Shown piece after piece: positions 24,886 through 33,570 of a stretch of DNA of 64,000 nucleotides; the first letter of the stretch is position 1; each line of letters starts with the position of its first letter. Source of the DNA: Chryseobacterium phocaeense (GTDB taxonomy: Bacteria > Bacteroidota > Bacteroidia > Flavobacteriales > Weeksellaceae); the NCBI RefSeq assembly GCF_900169075.1, contig NZ_LT827015.1, positions 744,001 through 808,000 of the forward strand, read 5' to 3'. Position numbers and translations under genes: made by a program. The notes beneath the pieces are model-generated. The model was not told the DNA's origin. It made no database searches and saw nothing but the letters and a program-made list of their open reading frames with translations.

Positions 24886-25602
24886 TTAATGCGCAGGATG
24901 GGCATGGAAAAGATGCATAACCAAGGCTAAAGAAACCCCAAGAATCACAAGCCCTATCTTTACCCAGTCGATATTATGATTTTTATTGCTCTCAAAAATG
25001 ATTACAGATGAAATATGCAAAAATATTCCTCCTACAATAGCCAGGAAATAAGGCTGAAGGTCCGGATCGAAATAATTTCCAAGCAGCATTCCCATGGGGG
25101 AAGCCAGGGAAAATAATGCCACAATCAGAAGTGAAGGGTAGGGTGACGTTTTAGACTCTTTCTTTCTATTGAATAAAAATGCCCCCAGGATAAACGAAAT
25201 CGGGAGATTATGAAATACAATTCCGAGAAGATAGGGTGAAAACTGCTGCTTTTCATTGGCCAAAGGAATTCCTTCTATAAAAGCATGGATGAACAGACCT
25301 ACCATCAGTGCTACAGGAAGAATATTATGTTCGCTGTGATGATGGAAATGCCCATGTTCAAAACCTTTGGTCAGAGCTTCCAGAATCATCTGCAACAGAA
25401 CACCGGCAATCACAAAAATTCCCAGACTGCTTCCTGCCTGTGAGGTATACACCTGCGGGAAAACTTCATTCAGACAAATAGTGATCAGGAATCCGGCACT
25501 CAGCACCAGAAGATTTTTGGCCAGCTTTTCTTTTTTCCCGAAATGCTTACCGAGGAAAACTCCGGTTACCACGCTTAAAATCAGTAAAATGACCGTTATC
25601 AT
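24886..25602 (-). CDS. ZIP family metal transporter
   Basis: A 238-residue membrane protein with about eight transmembrane helices. The paired ZIP metal motifs are HAFIEGIPL (helix 4) and HNLPISFILG (helix 5). A histidine-rich loop, HGHFHHHSEH, precedes them and probably binds Zn(II) or a similar cation. The length is at the short end for bacterial ZIP proteins. Its ATG overlaps the stop of the upstream methyltransferase gene (ATGA), so translation is coupled, although the two products have no obvious common task. Confidence 0.9.
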   Translation of the reverse strand: MITVILLILSVVTGVFLGKHFGKKEKLAKNLLVLSAGFLITICLNEVFPQVYTSQAGSSLGIFVIAGVLLQMILEALTKGFEHGHFHHHSEHNILPVALMVGLFIHAFIEGIPLANEKQQFSPYLLGIVFHNLPISFILGAFLFNRKKESKTSPYPSLLIVALFSLASPMGMLLGNYFDPDLQPYFLAIVGGIFLHISSVIIFESNKNHNIDWVKIGLVILGVSLALVMHLFHAHPAH

Positions 25603-26327
25603 GCCTTTTTCTTAAATAAATTGATGCAACGCGGCGAAACTTCACGGTCAAATTCATTCAGCTGATAATCGCCCCAGATTTTCACTCTTTCAAAGCCACA
25701 TTCCGTAGCATACGAATGAATAGCTTCCAGTGTATGAAGTTTTACTTTTTCAAAGAAGTGGAAAGACTTTCCGTCTGCTTCAAAACGGATATCTTTGATG
25801 ATGTGTCTGCCTTCGATCTTTTTCAGGATCTTAAAATCAATATCACCACGCGTGATCGTTGTTTCAGGAACCATTTTTTTTCTGACGTATTCTTCGTTCA
25901 GGTAATCAAGGACAAAATATCCGCCCGGTTTTAAAACATTGTATACGGATTGAAATACCTTTTTATCATCCGTTTCATTATCAAAATACCCGAAGCTGGT
26001 GAATAAATTGAATACAGCGTCCATTGGATCTGCATCAATAGGGTTCCGCATATCATGAACGTTGAAAAGAAGCGTTTGGGTTTCAAACTGTTTATCGAAT
26101 TCAATACTCTGTCTGGAAAGGTCCAGTCCCAATACATCATACCCTAATTTGTTCAGGAAAACAGAATGCCTTCCTTTTCCGCACGCCAGATCAATAATCT
26201 TGGATGACTGAGGTAACTGAAGCTCTTCAGTAAGCTTTGTAATGAAATTTTCGGCTTCCGTATAGTCTCTGTTACTGTACAAAAGATGATAATAAGGTGT
26301 ATCAAACCAAGATTCAAACCATTCCAT
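25599..26327 (-). CDS. Class I SAM-dependent methyltransferase
   Basis: A 242-residue methyltransferase. Motif I is IIDLACGKGRHSVFL (44-58), with the acidic end of strand 2 in LGLDLSRQSIEFD and motif IV near MDAVFNLFTSFGYF. The start MEWFESWFDTPYYHLLY is typical of this family of uncharacterised methyltransferases and fixes the start codon. The substrate is unknown. A consensus promoter lies immediately upstream with only 4 nt between the -7 box and the ATG, implying a leaderless transcript. It is the first gene of an operon with the ZIP transporter. Confidence 0.9.
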   Translation of the reverse strand: MEWFESWFDTPYYHLLYSNRDYTEAENFITKLTEELQLPQSSKIIDLACGKGRHSVFLNKLGYDVLGLDLSRQSIEFDKQFETQTLLFNVHDMRNPIDADPMDAVFNLFTSFGYFDNETDDKKVFQSVYNVLKPGGYFVLDYLNEEYVRKKMVPETTITRGDIDFKILKKIEGRHIIKDIRFEADGKSFHFFEKVKLHTLEAIHSYATECGFERVKIWGDYQLNEFDREVSPRCINLFKKKA

Positions 26328-26331
26328 AATG

Positions 26332-26365
26332 CAAAAATAACTAAATTTGTGCCGTTAAAAGCAAA
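26332..26365 (-). promoter_or_regulatory. Promoter abutting the methyltransferase start (TTTG-N22-TATTTTTG)
   Basis: On the minus strand TTTG (26365-26362) and TATTTTTG (26339-26332) both match consensus. Only CATT separates the -7 box from the ATG, so initiation would fall at or very near the start codon. Confidence 0.6.
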
Positions 26366-26463
26366 GTATTTTAGAGATTCTGGTATTGAAAAATTCAATA
26401 ACTGCCCAAGGGAAAGCATTAATCTCTTAATTTCTAAATCTTTAAATCTTTTAATTATAATTT

Positions 26464-27627
26464 ATGAACACAGAAAATCTAAAGATTCAGATAAAGACAT
26501 TCTTTGGGCTGGAGCAGATTCTTGCCGAAGAAATCAAAAAACTAGGCGGAAAAAACGTTGAAATTAAAAACCGGGCGGTCAATTGTGAAGGCGACCTTGG
26601 TTTTCTTTATAAAATCAATTACTCTGCAAGAACCGCATTGAAAATCCTGGTTCCTGTTTTTGAATTCAAAGCATTTAATCAGCATCAGTTTTACAATAAA
26701 CTTTCTGCCATTGCATGGGAAGAATATATGGATGTAGACCAGTCTTTTGCAATTGATTCTACTGTTAATTCAGAAACATTCAAGCATTCACAATTCGTGA
26801 CTTTGAAAATGAAAGACGCTATTGTGGATTATTTTCAGGATAAATTTAAAAAACGCCCGAATGTAGAAACCAGGAATCCCGATATCAAATTTCACCTGCA
26901 CATTGACAGGGAGTTGGTAACGGTCTCTTTGGATTCTTCCGGAGATCCGCTATTTAAAAGAGGATACAGAAAAGAACAGGGTGAGGCGCCTATTAATGAA
27001 GTGCTGGCAAGCGGTATGCTGCAGCTGGCAGGTTGGGACGGAAAAGGAAACTTCCTGGACCCGATGTGCGGTTCCGGAACTCTTCTTGTGGAAGCTGCCA
27101 TGATTGCTATGGATCTTCCGGCGCAGACGTTCAGACGAGGATTTGCTTTTCAGAACTGGAACAATTATGATGGAGAGCTTTTCGCAAAAATCAGAGAAGT
27201 AAGAATAAACAGGGTAAAAGAATTTACAGGAAAGATCATCGGTTATGACATTGATGCCAGAATGCTGAATGCAGCGAGAGCCAATATCGAAGCGGCTGAA
27301 ATGGAAGATGTGATTGAAGTGAGAAAACAAAACTTCTTCGACTCCAAAAAAGAACTTTTCCCGCTGCTGATGGTTTTCAACCCGCCGTATGACGAGCGAA
27401 TTTCCATCAATGATGAAGATTTCTACAAGAAAATAGGGGATACGTTCAAAACAAGCTATCCCAATACTTTGGCGTGGCTGATCTCTTCTGACCTGGAAGC
27501 AGTAAAGAAAATAGGTCTTCGGCCTTCAAGAAAAATCAAACTTTTCAACGGAAAGCTGGAAACAAGATTTTTACAGTATGAAATGTACGAGGGCACAAAA
27601 AAAGTGCATAAAATTGAAAAAGACTAA
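26464..27627 (+). CDS. THUMP-domain RNA methyltransferase (RlmL/YpsC-like)
   Basis: A 387-residue SAM-dependent N2-guanine methyltransferase. The N-terminal ferredoxin-like/THUMP region (about 1-160) opens with KTFFGLEQILAEEIKKLGGK and ends near DRELVTVSLDSSGDPLFKRGYR, a family hallmark. The catalytic part has motif I LDPMCGSGTLLVEAAMIA and motif IV NPPY in LLMVFNPPYDERI. It corresponds to the N-terminal half of E. coli RlmL (23S rRNA G2445) or to B. subtilis YpsC; the exact base is not settled by sequence alone. A run of AATCTTTTAAT-type words precedes the gene. Confidence 0.92.
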   Translation: MNTENLKIQIKTFFGLEQILAEEIKKLGGKNVEIKNRAVNCEGDLGFLYKINYSARTALKILVPVFEFKAFNQHQFYNKLSAIAWEEYMDVDQSFAIDSTVNSETFKHSQFVTLKMKDAIVDYFQDKFKKRPNVETRNPDIKFHLHIDRELVTVSLDSSGDPLFKRGYRKEQGEAPINEVLASGMLQLAGWDGKGNFLDPMCGSGTLLVEAAMIAMDLPAQTFRRGFAFQNWNNYDGELFAKIREVRINRVKEFTGKIIGYDIDARMLNAARANIEAAEMEDVIEVRKQNFFDSKKELFPLLMVFNPPYDERISINDEDFYKKIGDTFKTSYPNTLAWLISSDLEAVKKIGLRPSRKIKLFNGKLETRFLQYEMYEGTKKVHKIEKD

Positions 27628-27650
27628 AAAATTAAATAAACTCAAAATAA

Positions 27651-27680
27651 CAAACCTTCCCAATGCGGAAGGTTTTTGCT
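27651..27680 (+). terminator. Terminator after the RNA methyltransferase gene
   Basis: AACCTTCC (27653-27660) pairs with GGAAGGTT (27667-27674) around CAATGC, followed by TTTGC. Confidence 0.85.
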
Positions 27681-27733
27681 TTATTCGGTAAAAATTTCTG
27701 TATTACAATCTCGTGTTAATGGAGATATCAAGA

Positions 27734-28657
27734 TTATAAAGTAGTTTTCGTAAACATCTGTACAGACATATATCCTCTTCCCCAGTTGAAGTTCGGATCG
27801 GTAGTGGACCACATATTGAATCTTATCGTTGAAGTATCTGCAGTAGGCTCTACATAGCCATTTAAAGTGTAAGTTACATTCACTGATGAAGCTGTATTAT
27901 TGATCACTGTGTCCCCAACAGTAGCATTTACAGAAGCCATTCTTGAGCTTGCACTGGATGAAACTGCAGGAACGGTATATTTTCTGGAACCTGCCGGAAG
28001 TTCCGTTCCGTTCTTTAAAAATCTGACTCCGAAATAGCCTCCGAAGTTCGTAGATACGCTTGTGGTACCCATCGGAACGCTATAGGTTGTGACCAGTTTT
28101 GCCTGGGTAAATGCAGGAATCGTGACGGTTACAGTTAATCCCAGGTTGATATTGTTTACCGCAGTAGTGGCGGTTACAACCTGATCAACGGGTGCTGTTG
28201 CCGTAACATCAAAAACATTATCAAGTTTCCATGCTGTTTTATCCCTCTGTTGATAGGTGATCCACTTCGGAGCTGAGGGAGTACCATAATTGGTATAAAA
28301 TCCTTCCTCCATATTGGCGTTAACATTTGTGTTGTAAACAATAAGCCCTTTAGCCGGAGACGGGATGGTAGTTCCGTCAGTTGGAGCGGTTAAATTTACG
28401 CGGGGAATCAGCATTCCTTTGTCAGTGGCATTGATTTGAAATTTAGCTGATGGATCCATAGTAATTGTTCCCAGAGCAGCAGAACCTGTAGCCGTTACTA
28501 AAAAATCATTAGCGGTTTGGGTTGCAGTAGGAGAAGCTGAGTTGTCCTTATTTCCGTCTACATGGAATGCACCGCTTGGCGTGTTTGTTCCAATTCCAAC
28601 TTGTGCTTGAAAGAAAATACTTAGGACTAAAGAAATAACTGATAAATGAATTTTCAT
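27734..28657 (-). CDS. Secreted protein with tail-fibre-like N-terminus, function unknown
   Basis: A 307-residue exported protein with a signal peptide ending FFQAQ. The mature N-terminus QVGIGTNTPSGAFHVDG, followed by KGMLIPRVNL, is the start common in Bacteroidetes cell-surface proteins that resemble phage tail fibres. The C-terminal half (about 140-307) is beta-rich and ends GYMSVQMFTKTTL. No T9SS sorting domain or catalytic motif is seen. A minus-strand -7 element (TACTTTTG, 28725-28718) lies 60 nt upstream. It is probably surface-exposed; the role is unknown. Confidence 0.75.
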   Translation of the reverse strand: MKIHLSVISLVLSIFFQAQVGIGTNTPSGAFHVDGNKDNSASPTATQTANDFLVTATGSAALGTITMDPSAKFQINATDKGMLIPRVNLTAPTDGTTIPSPAKGLIVYNTNVNANMEEGFYTNYGTPSAPKWITYQQRDKTAWKLDNVFDVTATAPVDQVVTATTAVNNINLGLTVTVTIPAFTQAKLVTTYSVPMGTTSVSTNFGGYFGVRFLKNGTELPAGSRKYTVPAVSSSASSRMASVNATVGDTVINNTASSVNVTYTLNGYVEPTADTSTIRFNMWSTTDPNFNWGRGYMSVQMFTKTTL

Positions 28658-28717
28658 AAATTGTGATTTTGATTAAAATGATCTTTTAAACCCAATGTAT
28701 ATTGGTTAGCTTTTAAT

Positions 28718-28725
28718 CAAAAGTA
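28718..28725 (-). promoter_or_regulatory. -7 promoter element TACTTTTG of the secreted protein gene
   Basis: CAAAAGTA on the plus strand is a perfect TAnnTTTG on the minus strand. A small palindrome, CCAAT-N4-ATTGG, lies in the leader at about 28692-28705. Confidence 0.45.
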
Positions 28726-28826
28726 CTAAAATTTATTAAATGATAAGTGTTTATATAATGTTTTTCCCTATCATTTAACTTTTATGAGAAATGTAATCAC
28801 CGGTTTTCAGGGGTTCTTTTGTTAAA

Positions 28827-29654
28827 TCAACTTAAAGCGGACGGTACGAGCCCATATTGTTTTTTGAAAGCATACGAGAAGTGCGAAAGATCCTCAAAAC
28901 CGACCTCCAGAAATACATCCGAAGGCCGTTTATGTTTTTCTTTTAAATGATAATATGCCAGCTCAAGGCGTTTTTGGGTAAGCCAACGCTGGGGTGTCGT
29001 CTGAAAAATTTTCCTGAAATCCCTGTTAAAGGTAGACAGGCTCCTTCCGGTGAGATATCCAAAGCGTTCCAGAGACATATTAAACATATAATTCTTTTCC
29101 ATGAAGTTAACCAGATCAATCTTTCCAGGCTCTTCGAAATCCGCCAGTATTCCATCTATATCCTTATCGATTTCCCTGATAATACTAATGGCCTCTGTAA
29201 TTTTTATAGCAGCAATATGTTCCGGAAACGGTCCTTTCATCTCAAAGTAAGGAATCAGTGAAGCCAGACAGCTTTTCAACAGAGGATGCTCCTGAAAACT
29301 GTAGATTTTAGATTCCCGGTAGGTATTTTTATATTCAGTACCGGCAGCGGCATAAAACTGTTTCAGGCGTTCCGTGGTAAGATGCATCACTACAGCCTTA
29401 TGCGGAAGCCCGTCTTTCGGATAATTGATAATCGTTGCGAGATGATTTCTCGGGATCAGGAAAATATCCCCTGCTTTAAACAGATAGGTTTTATCTGCCT
29501 GGATAATTTTAGTTTCACCGGAGATAAACCACACAAGCATATGGAATTCAAAAACGGTTTCCGTCTTGAAAAGTTTATCATCATAGGTTGAAAGCTTGAT
29601 ATCCGGGGTGATATACTGTATCTGGAAATCCATGGGCTGCAGTTTATAATGCAA
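28827..29654 (-). CDS. AraC family transcriptional regulator
   Basis: A 275-residue regulator. The N-terminal cupin-like sensor (about 20-130) contains GDIFLIPRNHLATI. The C-terminal double helix-turn-helix (about 175-275) has MSLERFGYLTGRSLSTFNRDFRKIF and a family signature ending DLSHFSYAFKKQYGLVPS. A second ATG at codon 8 is an alternative start. It is the distal gene of an operon with the SDR gene, 17 bp apart. The 14-bp direct repeat upstream of the SDR gene is its likely binding site, so it probably controls its own operon. The inducer is unknown. Confidence 0.93.
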   Translation of the reverse strand: MHYKLQPMDFQIQYITPDIKLSTYDDKLFKTETVFEFHMLVWFISGETKIIQADKTYLFKAGDIFLIPRNHLATIINYPKDGLPHKAVVMHLTTERLKQFYAAAGTEYKNTYRESKIYSFQEHPLLKSCLASLIPYFEMKGPFPEHIAAIKITEAISIIREIDKDIDGILADFEEPGKIDLVNFMEKNYMFNMSLERFGYLTGRSLSTFNRDFRKIFQTTPQRWLTQKRLELAYYHLKEKHKRPSDVFLEVGFEDLSHFSYAFKKQYGLVPSALS

Positions 29655-29671
29655 ATGTATTCAAAAAGAGA

Positions 29672-30685
29672 TTATTCCGTATCGAATGTAAAACCTAGCA
29701 TCTTCTCACTCAGTTTCCATAACTTTTCTGCGTTGTCTTTATCTATAGAATAAGGCTGTACACCGCGGATGGTAGCCGGATCATCAAACCTGTGTTCTAT
29801 CTGGCGGAGATCTGTTTCCGCAACATCACAGTTTTCACAATACACGCCACCGATATCCCGGAGAGCAGGGCTCGTTGCACACCATACCGTAGTTGCCGCA
29901 CCTTGTGGTATGGTTTTTAAACGGGCTTCAACTTCCGGTTTGATATTTCCGTTTTCGTCATGAGTACCCATTTGAATATAAAGATCGATGGGCTCTTCTC
30001 TGCCAAGATCCGTTCCGTAAACAGATCCGGGATGCAGGGAATAAGCCCTGATATTAAACCTTTTCCCTCTTTCATCCAGTGCTGTGGAAAATAAATTACA
30101 TGCCGTCTTCGATTGTCCATAGCCCAGTAGCGTCTGATATTCTCTTCTTTCAAAATTGGGATCTTCAAAATCAAACGGAGCCATCTGATGACCGTAAGAG
30201 GAAACACTGATCACGCGGGCTGTGTTTGCTTTTTTCAGTGCAGGCCAGAGTTTTGCTGTCAGATGAAACTGTCCGAGATAGTTCGTGGCCAGCTGGGATT
30301 CAATACCTCTGGAGTCTCTGCGGAGGGGAACCCACATAATTCCGGCATTATTAATCAGGAGATCAAGTTTTCTGCCGGATGCGAGGAATCTTTCGCAAAA
30401 AGAATCGATAGATTCAGGATCCATCAGGTCCATTCTTTCAAATTCAATATTTTCAATACCTGTAAGATTCTGTTTTGCCTTTTCAAGATCTCTTGCCGGA
30501 ACAATAACTTGAGCTCCGGCAGAGACCAGAACTTTTGTGGTTTCAAGACCTATGCCTGCATATCCGCCTGTGATAATCACTGTTTTTCCGGTAAGATCAA
30601 TTCCTTTAATTACTTCCTGAGCGGTAGATTCTGCATTAAAACCTGATGGAATAGGGTGCTGTAATGATGAGATATTATTTGTCAT
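29672..30685 (-). CDS. Short-chain dehydrogenase/reductase (retinol dehydrogenase-like)
   Basis: A 337-residue NAD(P)-dependent oxidoreductase. The cofactor motif is TGGYAGIG (TGxxxGxG type) after GIDLTGKTVII, then LLINNAGIM (NNAG), a catalytic Ser in ISVSSYG and YGQSK (YxxxK). The 300+ residue length and the tail after the core match the retinol dehydrogenase/WWOX-like SDR group rather than the 250-residue classical group. The physiological substrate is unknown. It is the first gene of an SDR-AraC operon with a consensus promoter and a direct-repeat operator. Confidence 0.92.
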   Translation of the reverse strand: MTNNISSLQHPIPSGFNAESTAQEVIKGIDLTGKTVIITGGYAGIGLETTKVLVSAGAQVIVPARDLEKAKQNLTGIENIEFERMDLMDPESIDSFCERFLASGRKLDLLINNAGIMWVPLRRDSRGIESQLATNYLGQFHLTAKLWPALKKANTARVISVSSYGHQMAPFDFEDPNFERREYQTLLGYGQSKTACNLFSTALDERGKRFNIRAYSLHPGSVYGTDLGREEPIDLYIQMGTHDENGNIKPEVEARLKTIPQGAATTVWCATSPALRDIGGVYCENCDVAETDLRQIEHRFDDPATIRGVQPYSIDKDNAEKLWKLSEKMLGFTFDTE

Positions 30686-30709
30686 TTTTATTGGGTTTAA
30701 ATTCTATAA

Positions 30710-30717
30710 CAAAGGTA
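30710..30717 (-). promoter_or_regulatory. -7 promoter element TACCTTTG of the SDR-AraC operon
   Basis: CAAAGGTA on the plus strand gives a perfect TAnnTTTG on the minus strand, 24 nt before the SDR ATG. There is no good -33 box; the direct repeat operator starts just upstream, as expected for an activated promoter. Confidence 0.6.
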
Positions 30718-30740
30718 TAGACGATTCATCATGAAGATTT

Positions 30741-30776
30741 TGTTTAAAATGTCAGATAATTGTGTTTAAAATGTCA
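30741..30776. promoter_or_regulatory. AraC-type operator: 14-bp direct repeat, 22-bp period
   Basis: TGTTTAAAATGTCA occurs exactly twice, at 30741-30754 and 30763-30776, two helical turns apart on the same face of the DNA. It lies about 24 bp upstream of the SDR -7 box, a usual place for an AraC-family activator. The regulator gene is in the same operon. Confidence 0.75.
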
Positions 30777-30840
30777 CAGGTATTTTTTCTTTAAATAAAC
30801 GCTGCGGAACGTTAATTTCTTTGAATAAGCTGTTAAACTG

Positions 30841-30872
30841 TTTGCGGGTTCCTTCACGAATAAGTAATTTTG
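30841..30872 (+). promoter_or_regulatory. Promoter of the glycosyltransferase gene (TTTG-N20-TAATTTTG)
   Basis: TTTG at 30841-30844 and TAATTTTG at 30865-30872 match both consensus boxes with ideal spacing. The TTG start codon follows 13 nt later. Confidence 0.7.
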
Positions 30873-30885
30873 AAAAATTTTCAAT

Positions 30886-31890
30886 TTGAGACCTACTATT
30901 TCCATTGTTGTTGCCATTTTCAACCGAAAAGATGAGCTTTTTGAACTTCTGAATTCACTGACATTTCAGACGGACAAGGCCTTTGAAGTGATTATCGTAG
31001 ACGATGGCTCTCTGATTGACCTTAAACCTACGATTCAGAATTTTGAAGAAATTTTAGACATCAAATATTTCCGGAAAGACAATTCTGGCCCCGGTCTTAC
31101 CCGAAATTACGGAGCAAGGAGAGCTCAGAATGAATGGCTGCTTTTTGTAGACAGTGACGTCATTGTAGAAAAAGATTATATTGAAAATATTAAAAAAGAT
31201 ATCGAAAGTATTCCCTGTGATGCTTTCGGAGGGGCAGATAAAGCGCATAAAGGTTTTAATCTGATGCAGAAAGCTATTTCCTATTCCATGACGTCTGTTT
31301 TTACAACCGGAGGAATCAGGGGAAGTAAAAAAGCAGTTTCCAGATTCCAGCCGAGGAGTTTCAATATGGGAGTAAAGAAAGAGGTCTTTGAAAAAGTAGG
31401 AGGGTTCTCTGAAATGAGGATCGGAGAAGATCCGGACCTGTCTATGACGCTTTGGGAAAACGGTTTCACCACTGCATTTTTTGATGATATCGCTGTCTAC
31501 CATAAACGCAGGGTAGATTTGGGTAAATTTTCAAAGCAGGTGTATCAGTTCGGTTGTGCAAGGCCTATTCTTAACCAGAGGCATCCCAATTATGTAAAAA
31601 TATCCTTTGCATTTCCAACGCTTTTCATGCTGGGCTATATTCTTGGTTTTATAGAGTATTTTGTTTTGGGAAGAGGAATTATCCTGGCATTCTACGGATT
31701 GTATACATTCCTTGTCTTTTTTCATGCCATGATCGTGACCAAAAACATAAGCATCGCCGGCATGGCAGTGATCTCCACCTATATCCAGATGTTCTCTTAC
31801 GGATACGGATTCCTGAAATCCTGGATATTGCTGAATGTTTTCAGAATGAAACCTGAAGCCGCATTTCCGAAGCATTTTCATATAAAATAA
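30886..31890 (+). CDS. Family 2 glycosyltransferase
   Basis: A 334-residue GT-A fold glycosyltransferase, probably on the inner face of the inner membrane, making surface polysaccharide or glycolipid. The fold starts at once with PTISIVVAIFNR; VIIVDDGS lies at 35-42, a DxD-type VDSD at 89-92 and the acceptor-side GEDPDLSMTLW further on. Two or three C-terminal transmembrane segments follow (about 245-305). The start is TTG: the next in-frame ATG is at codon 127 and would delete the nucleotide-binding half, and a consensus promoter sits just upstream. Donor and acceptor are unknown. Confidence 0.9.
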   Translation: MRPTISIVVAIFNRKDELFELLNSLTFQTDKAFEVIIVDDGSLIDLKPTIQNFEEILDIKYFRKDNSGPGLTRNYGARRAQNEWLLFVDSDVIVEKDYIENIKKDIESIPCDAFGGADKAHKGFNLMQKAISYSMTSVFTTGGIRGSKKAVSRFQPRSFNMGVKKEVFEKVGGFSEMRIGEDPDLSMTLWENGFTTAFFDDIAVYHKRRVDLGKFSKQVYQFGCARPILNQRHPNYVKISFAFPTLFMLGYILGFIEYFVLGRGIILAFYGLYTFLVFFHAMIVTKNISIAGMAVISTYIQMFSYGYGFLKSWILLNVFRMKPEAAFPKHFHIK

Positions 31891-31925
31891 GTCTGTCTAT
31901 TACAAATAGAGCGGGATTTTCTTTA

Positions 31926-32087
31926 ACGCAAAGATTAATTCTGATGTATATTTTAAGTTGGCAAAGACTTGATCAATTTTCAATTGATTCGCCGAAGCGT
32001 GCGTATGAACATATCACTTCATCAGCGACAAAGTCGCATCTCTTTGCTCACTTAAAATAAAGCAGAATTATTAATAAACCTTTGCGT
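31926..32087. repeat. MITE-like element of about 162 bp with terminal inverted repeats
   Basis: The left end (about 31926-31967) starts ACGCAAAG and contains TTAATTCTG, ATTTTAAGT and GCAAAGA. The right end (about 32041-32087) is its imperfect complement, from TCTTTGC through CTTAAAATAA to CTTTGCGT. The interior contains the hairpin GCGACAAAGTCGC. There is no reading frame. It lies in a 334-bp gap between converging genes and resembles a non-autonomous mobile or REP-like element. Confidence 0.55.
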
Positions 32088-32167
32088 ATAAATAATACTA
32101 TTTTTAGATCTACATAAGTGTTCTTTAAACCTCAGCTCTTATATACTGATCCAAATAAATATAAATT

Positions 32168-32215
32168 ATTTTTTTTAATAAAAATAAAAGCTGCCGGAAG
32201 CCCAGCAGCTTTTGT
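32168..32215 (-). terminator. Terminator after the Cys/Met lyase gene
   Basis: AAAAGCTGC (32186-32194) pairs with GCAGCTTTT (32205-32213); on the minus strand a long T-rich run follows. Confidence 0.88.
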
Positions 32216-32224
32216 AACAATAAA

Positions 32225-33451
32225 TTAAGATATGAATATAGTTTCATGGTTGAGAACGCCTGTTTTTACCATGCATTCCCGCATTTTTTCATAGGTTCTG
32301 GCGATATCATGATCCAGCCCGATAGAAAATCTGATCAGTCCGTCTGATATGCCCATTGCTTCACGCTCTTTTTCCGGAATCTCTGATGAAGTAGAACTTC
32401 CCGAGCATGAAAATAAAGTTTTATAAAATCCTAAACTCACCGCCAGGTAGCCTAAGTTTTCCTGCTGCATCATTTCCATCAGCTCATTGGCTTTATCCGT
32501 GGTTCCGGCATCTACCGTCAATAGCCCTCCGAAGCCGTATTCTTCATGCATCATGCTTTTCAGCAGTTCATGGTCTTTGTGTGATTTCAGTCCGGGATAG
32601 GAAACTTTCAGCCCGTCCTTTTCAAATCTTTCAGCAAGATATAAGGCATTGTGACTGTGCTGTTTCATTCTGATATGAAGCGTTCTGAGGTTTTTCAGGA
32701 TGCTTGCCGAGCGAAAGCTGTCCATCGTAGGTCCCAGCAGCATACAGGCTCCGTTATTTACGTTTTTAGTGTCATTAATGAATTCCTGGCTTGCACAGTA
32801 AACTCCACCCACGGTATCACTGCTTCCGTTGATGAATTTGGTCAGACTGTGAATAACGATATCTGCTCCCAGTAAGATTGGTGAAACGGAAAGAGGGGAG
32901 AAGGTGTTGTCCACAATCAGTTTTAACTGATGCTTTTTACAGATTTCTGAAAGTTTTCTGAGATCAGCCACTTCAAGAAGCGGGTTGCTTACACTTTCGC
33001 AGTAGATCACTTTTGTATTGGGGGTTATGGCATTTTCTATGGATTCGAAATTGCTGATGTCTACAAAAGTGGTGTCAATTTTAAAAGGAGGAAGGAAATT
33101 TTTAAGAAACGCATACGTTCCGCCGTAAATGGTTCTGCTGGAAATAATATGGTCGCCGCTTTTACAGATCTGCATGAGAACAGAAGTAATGGCACCCATA
33201 CCGGATGCTGTAACATTGGCTGCTTCTGTGTTTTCCATTTTTGCCAGTGCCTGTGCCAGGTACAGATTCATAGGGGATGAATGTCTTGAATATAAATAGC
33301 ACCCTTCAGCATTCCCCTCAAAGGTATCAAACATGGTTTTTGCAGAAAGGAACGTATAGGTAGAGCTGTCAGAAATCGAAGGGTTTACTCCCCCGAATTC
33401 ACCAAAATACTGAAGATCCTGGATCTCGTTGGCGGCATTAAAATTTTCCAT
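32225..33451 (-). CDS. PLP-dependent Cys/Met metabolism enzyme (methionine gamma-lyase-like)
   Basis: A 408-residue fold-type I PLP enzyme of the Cys/Met family. The phosphate-binding YSRHSSP (54-60), TASGMGAI, Asp181 in IVDNTFS and the Schiff-base Lys205 in HSLTKFINGSSD are present. Methionine gamma-lyases usually have Cys after the active-site YG (YGCTF); here it is YGGTY (Gly111), so activity could be gamma-lyase, gamma-synthase or another sulfur-amino-acid reaction. An Lrp/AsnC regulator is divergently transcribed 158 bp away, an arrangement known for methionine gamma-lyase loci. Confidence 0.87.
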   Translation of the reverse strand: MENFNAANEIQDLQYFGEFGGVNPSISDSSTYTFLSAKTMFDTFEGNAEGCYLYSRHSSPMNLYLAQALAKMENTEAANVTASGMGAITSVLMQICKSGDHIISSRTIYGGTYAFLKNFLPPFKIDTTFVDISNFESIENAITPNTKVIYCESVSNPLLEVADLRKLSEICKKHQLKLIVDNTFSPLSVSPILLGADIVIHSLTKFINGSSDTVGGVYCASQEFINDTKNVNNGACMLLGPTMDSFRSASILKNLRTLHIRMKQHSHNALYLAERFEKDGLKVSYPGLKSHKDHELLKSMMHEEYGFGGLLTVDAGTTDKANELMEMMQQENLGYLAVSLGFYKTLFSCSGSSTSSEIPEKEREAMGISDGLIRFSIGLDHDIARTYEKMRECMVKTGVLNHETIFIS

Positions 33452-33570
33452 AAGCTTTAGGTTGTATTTGTCGGCCTAAATATGCTTAGTTTTCATATTT
33501 ATTACAAGTGATATTTAAATATGTAGAATATAAATCTATCTTTTTTGTTTAATGTAGAAAATATGTTTGC

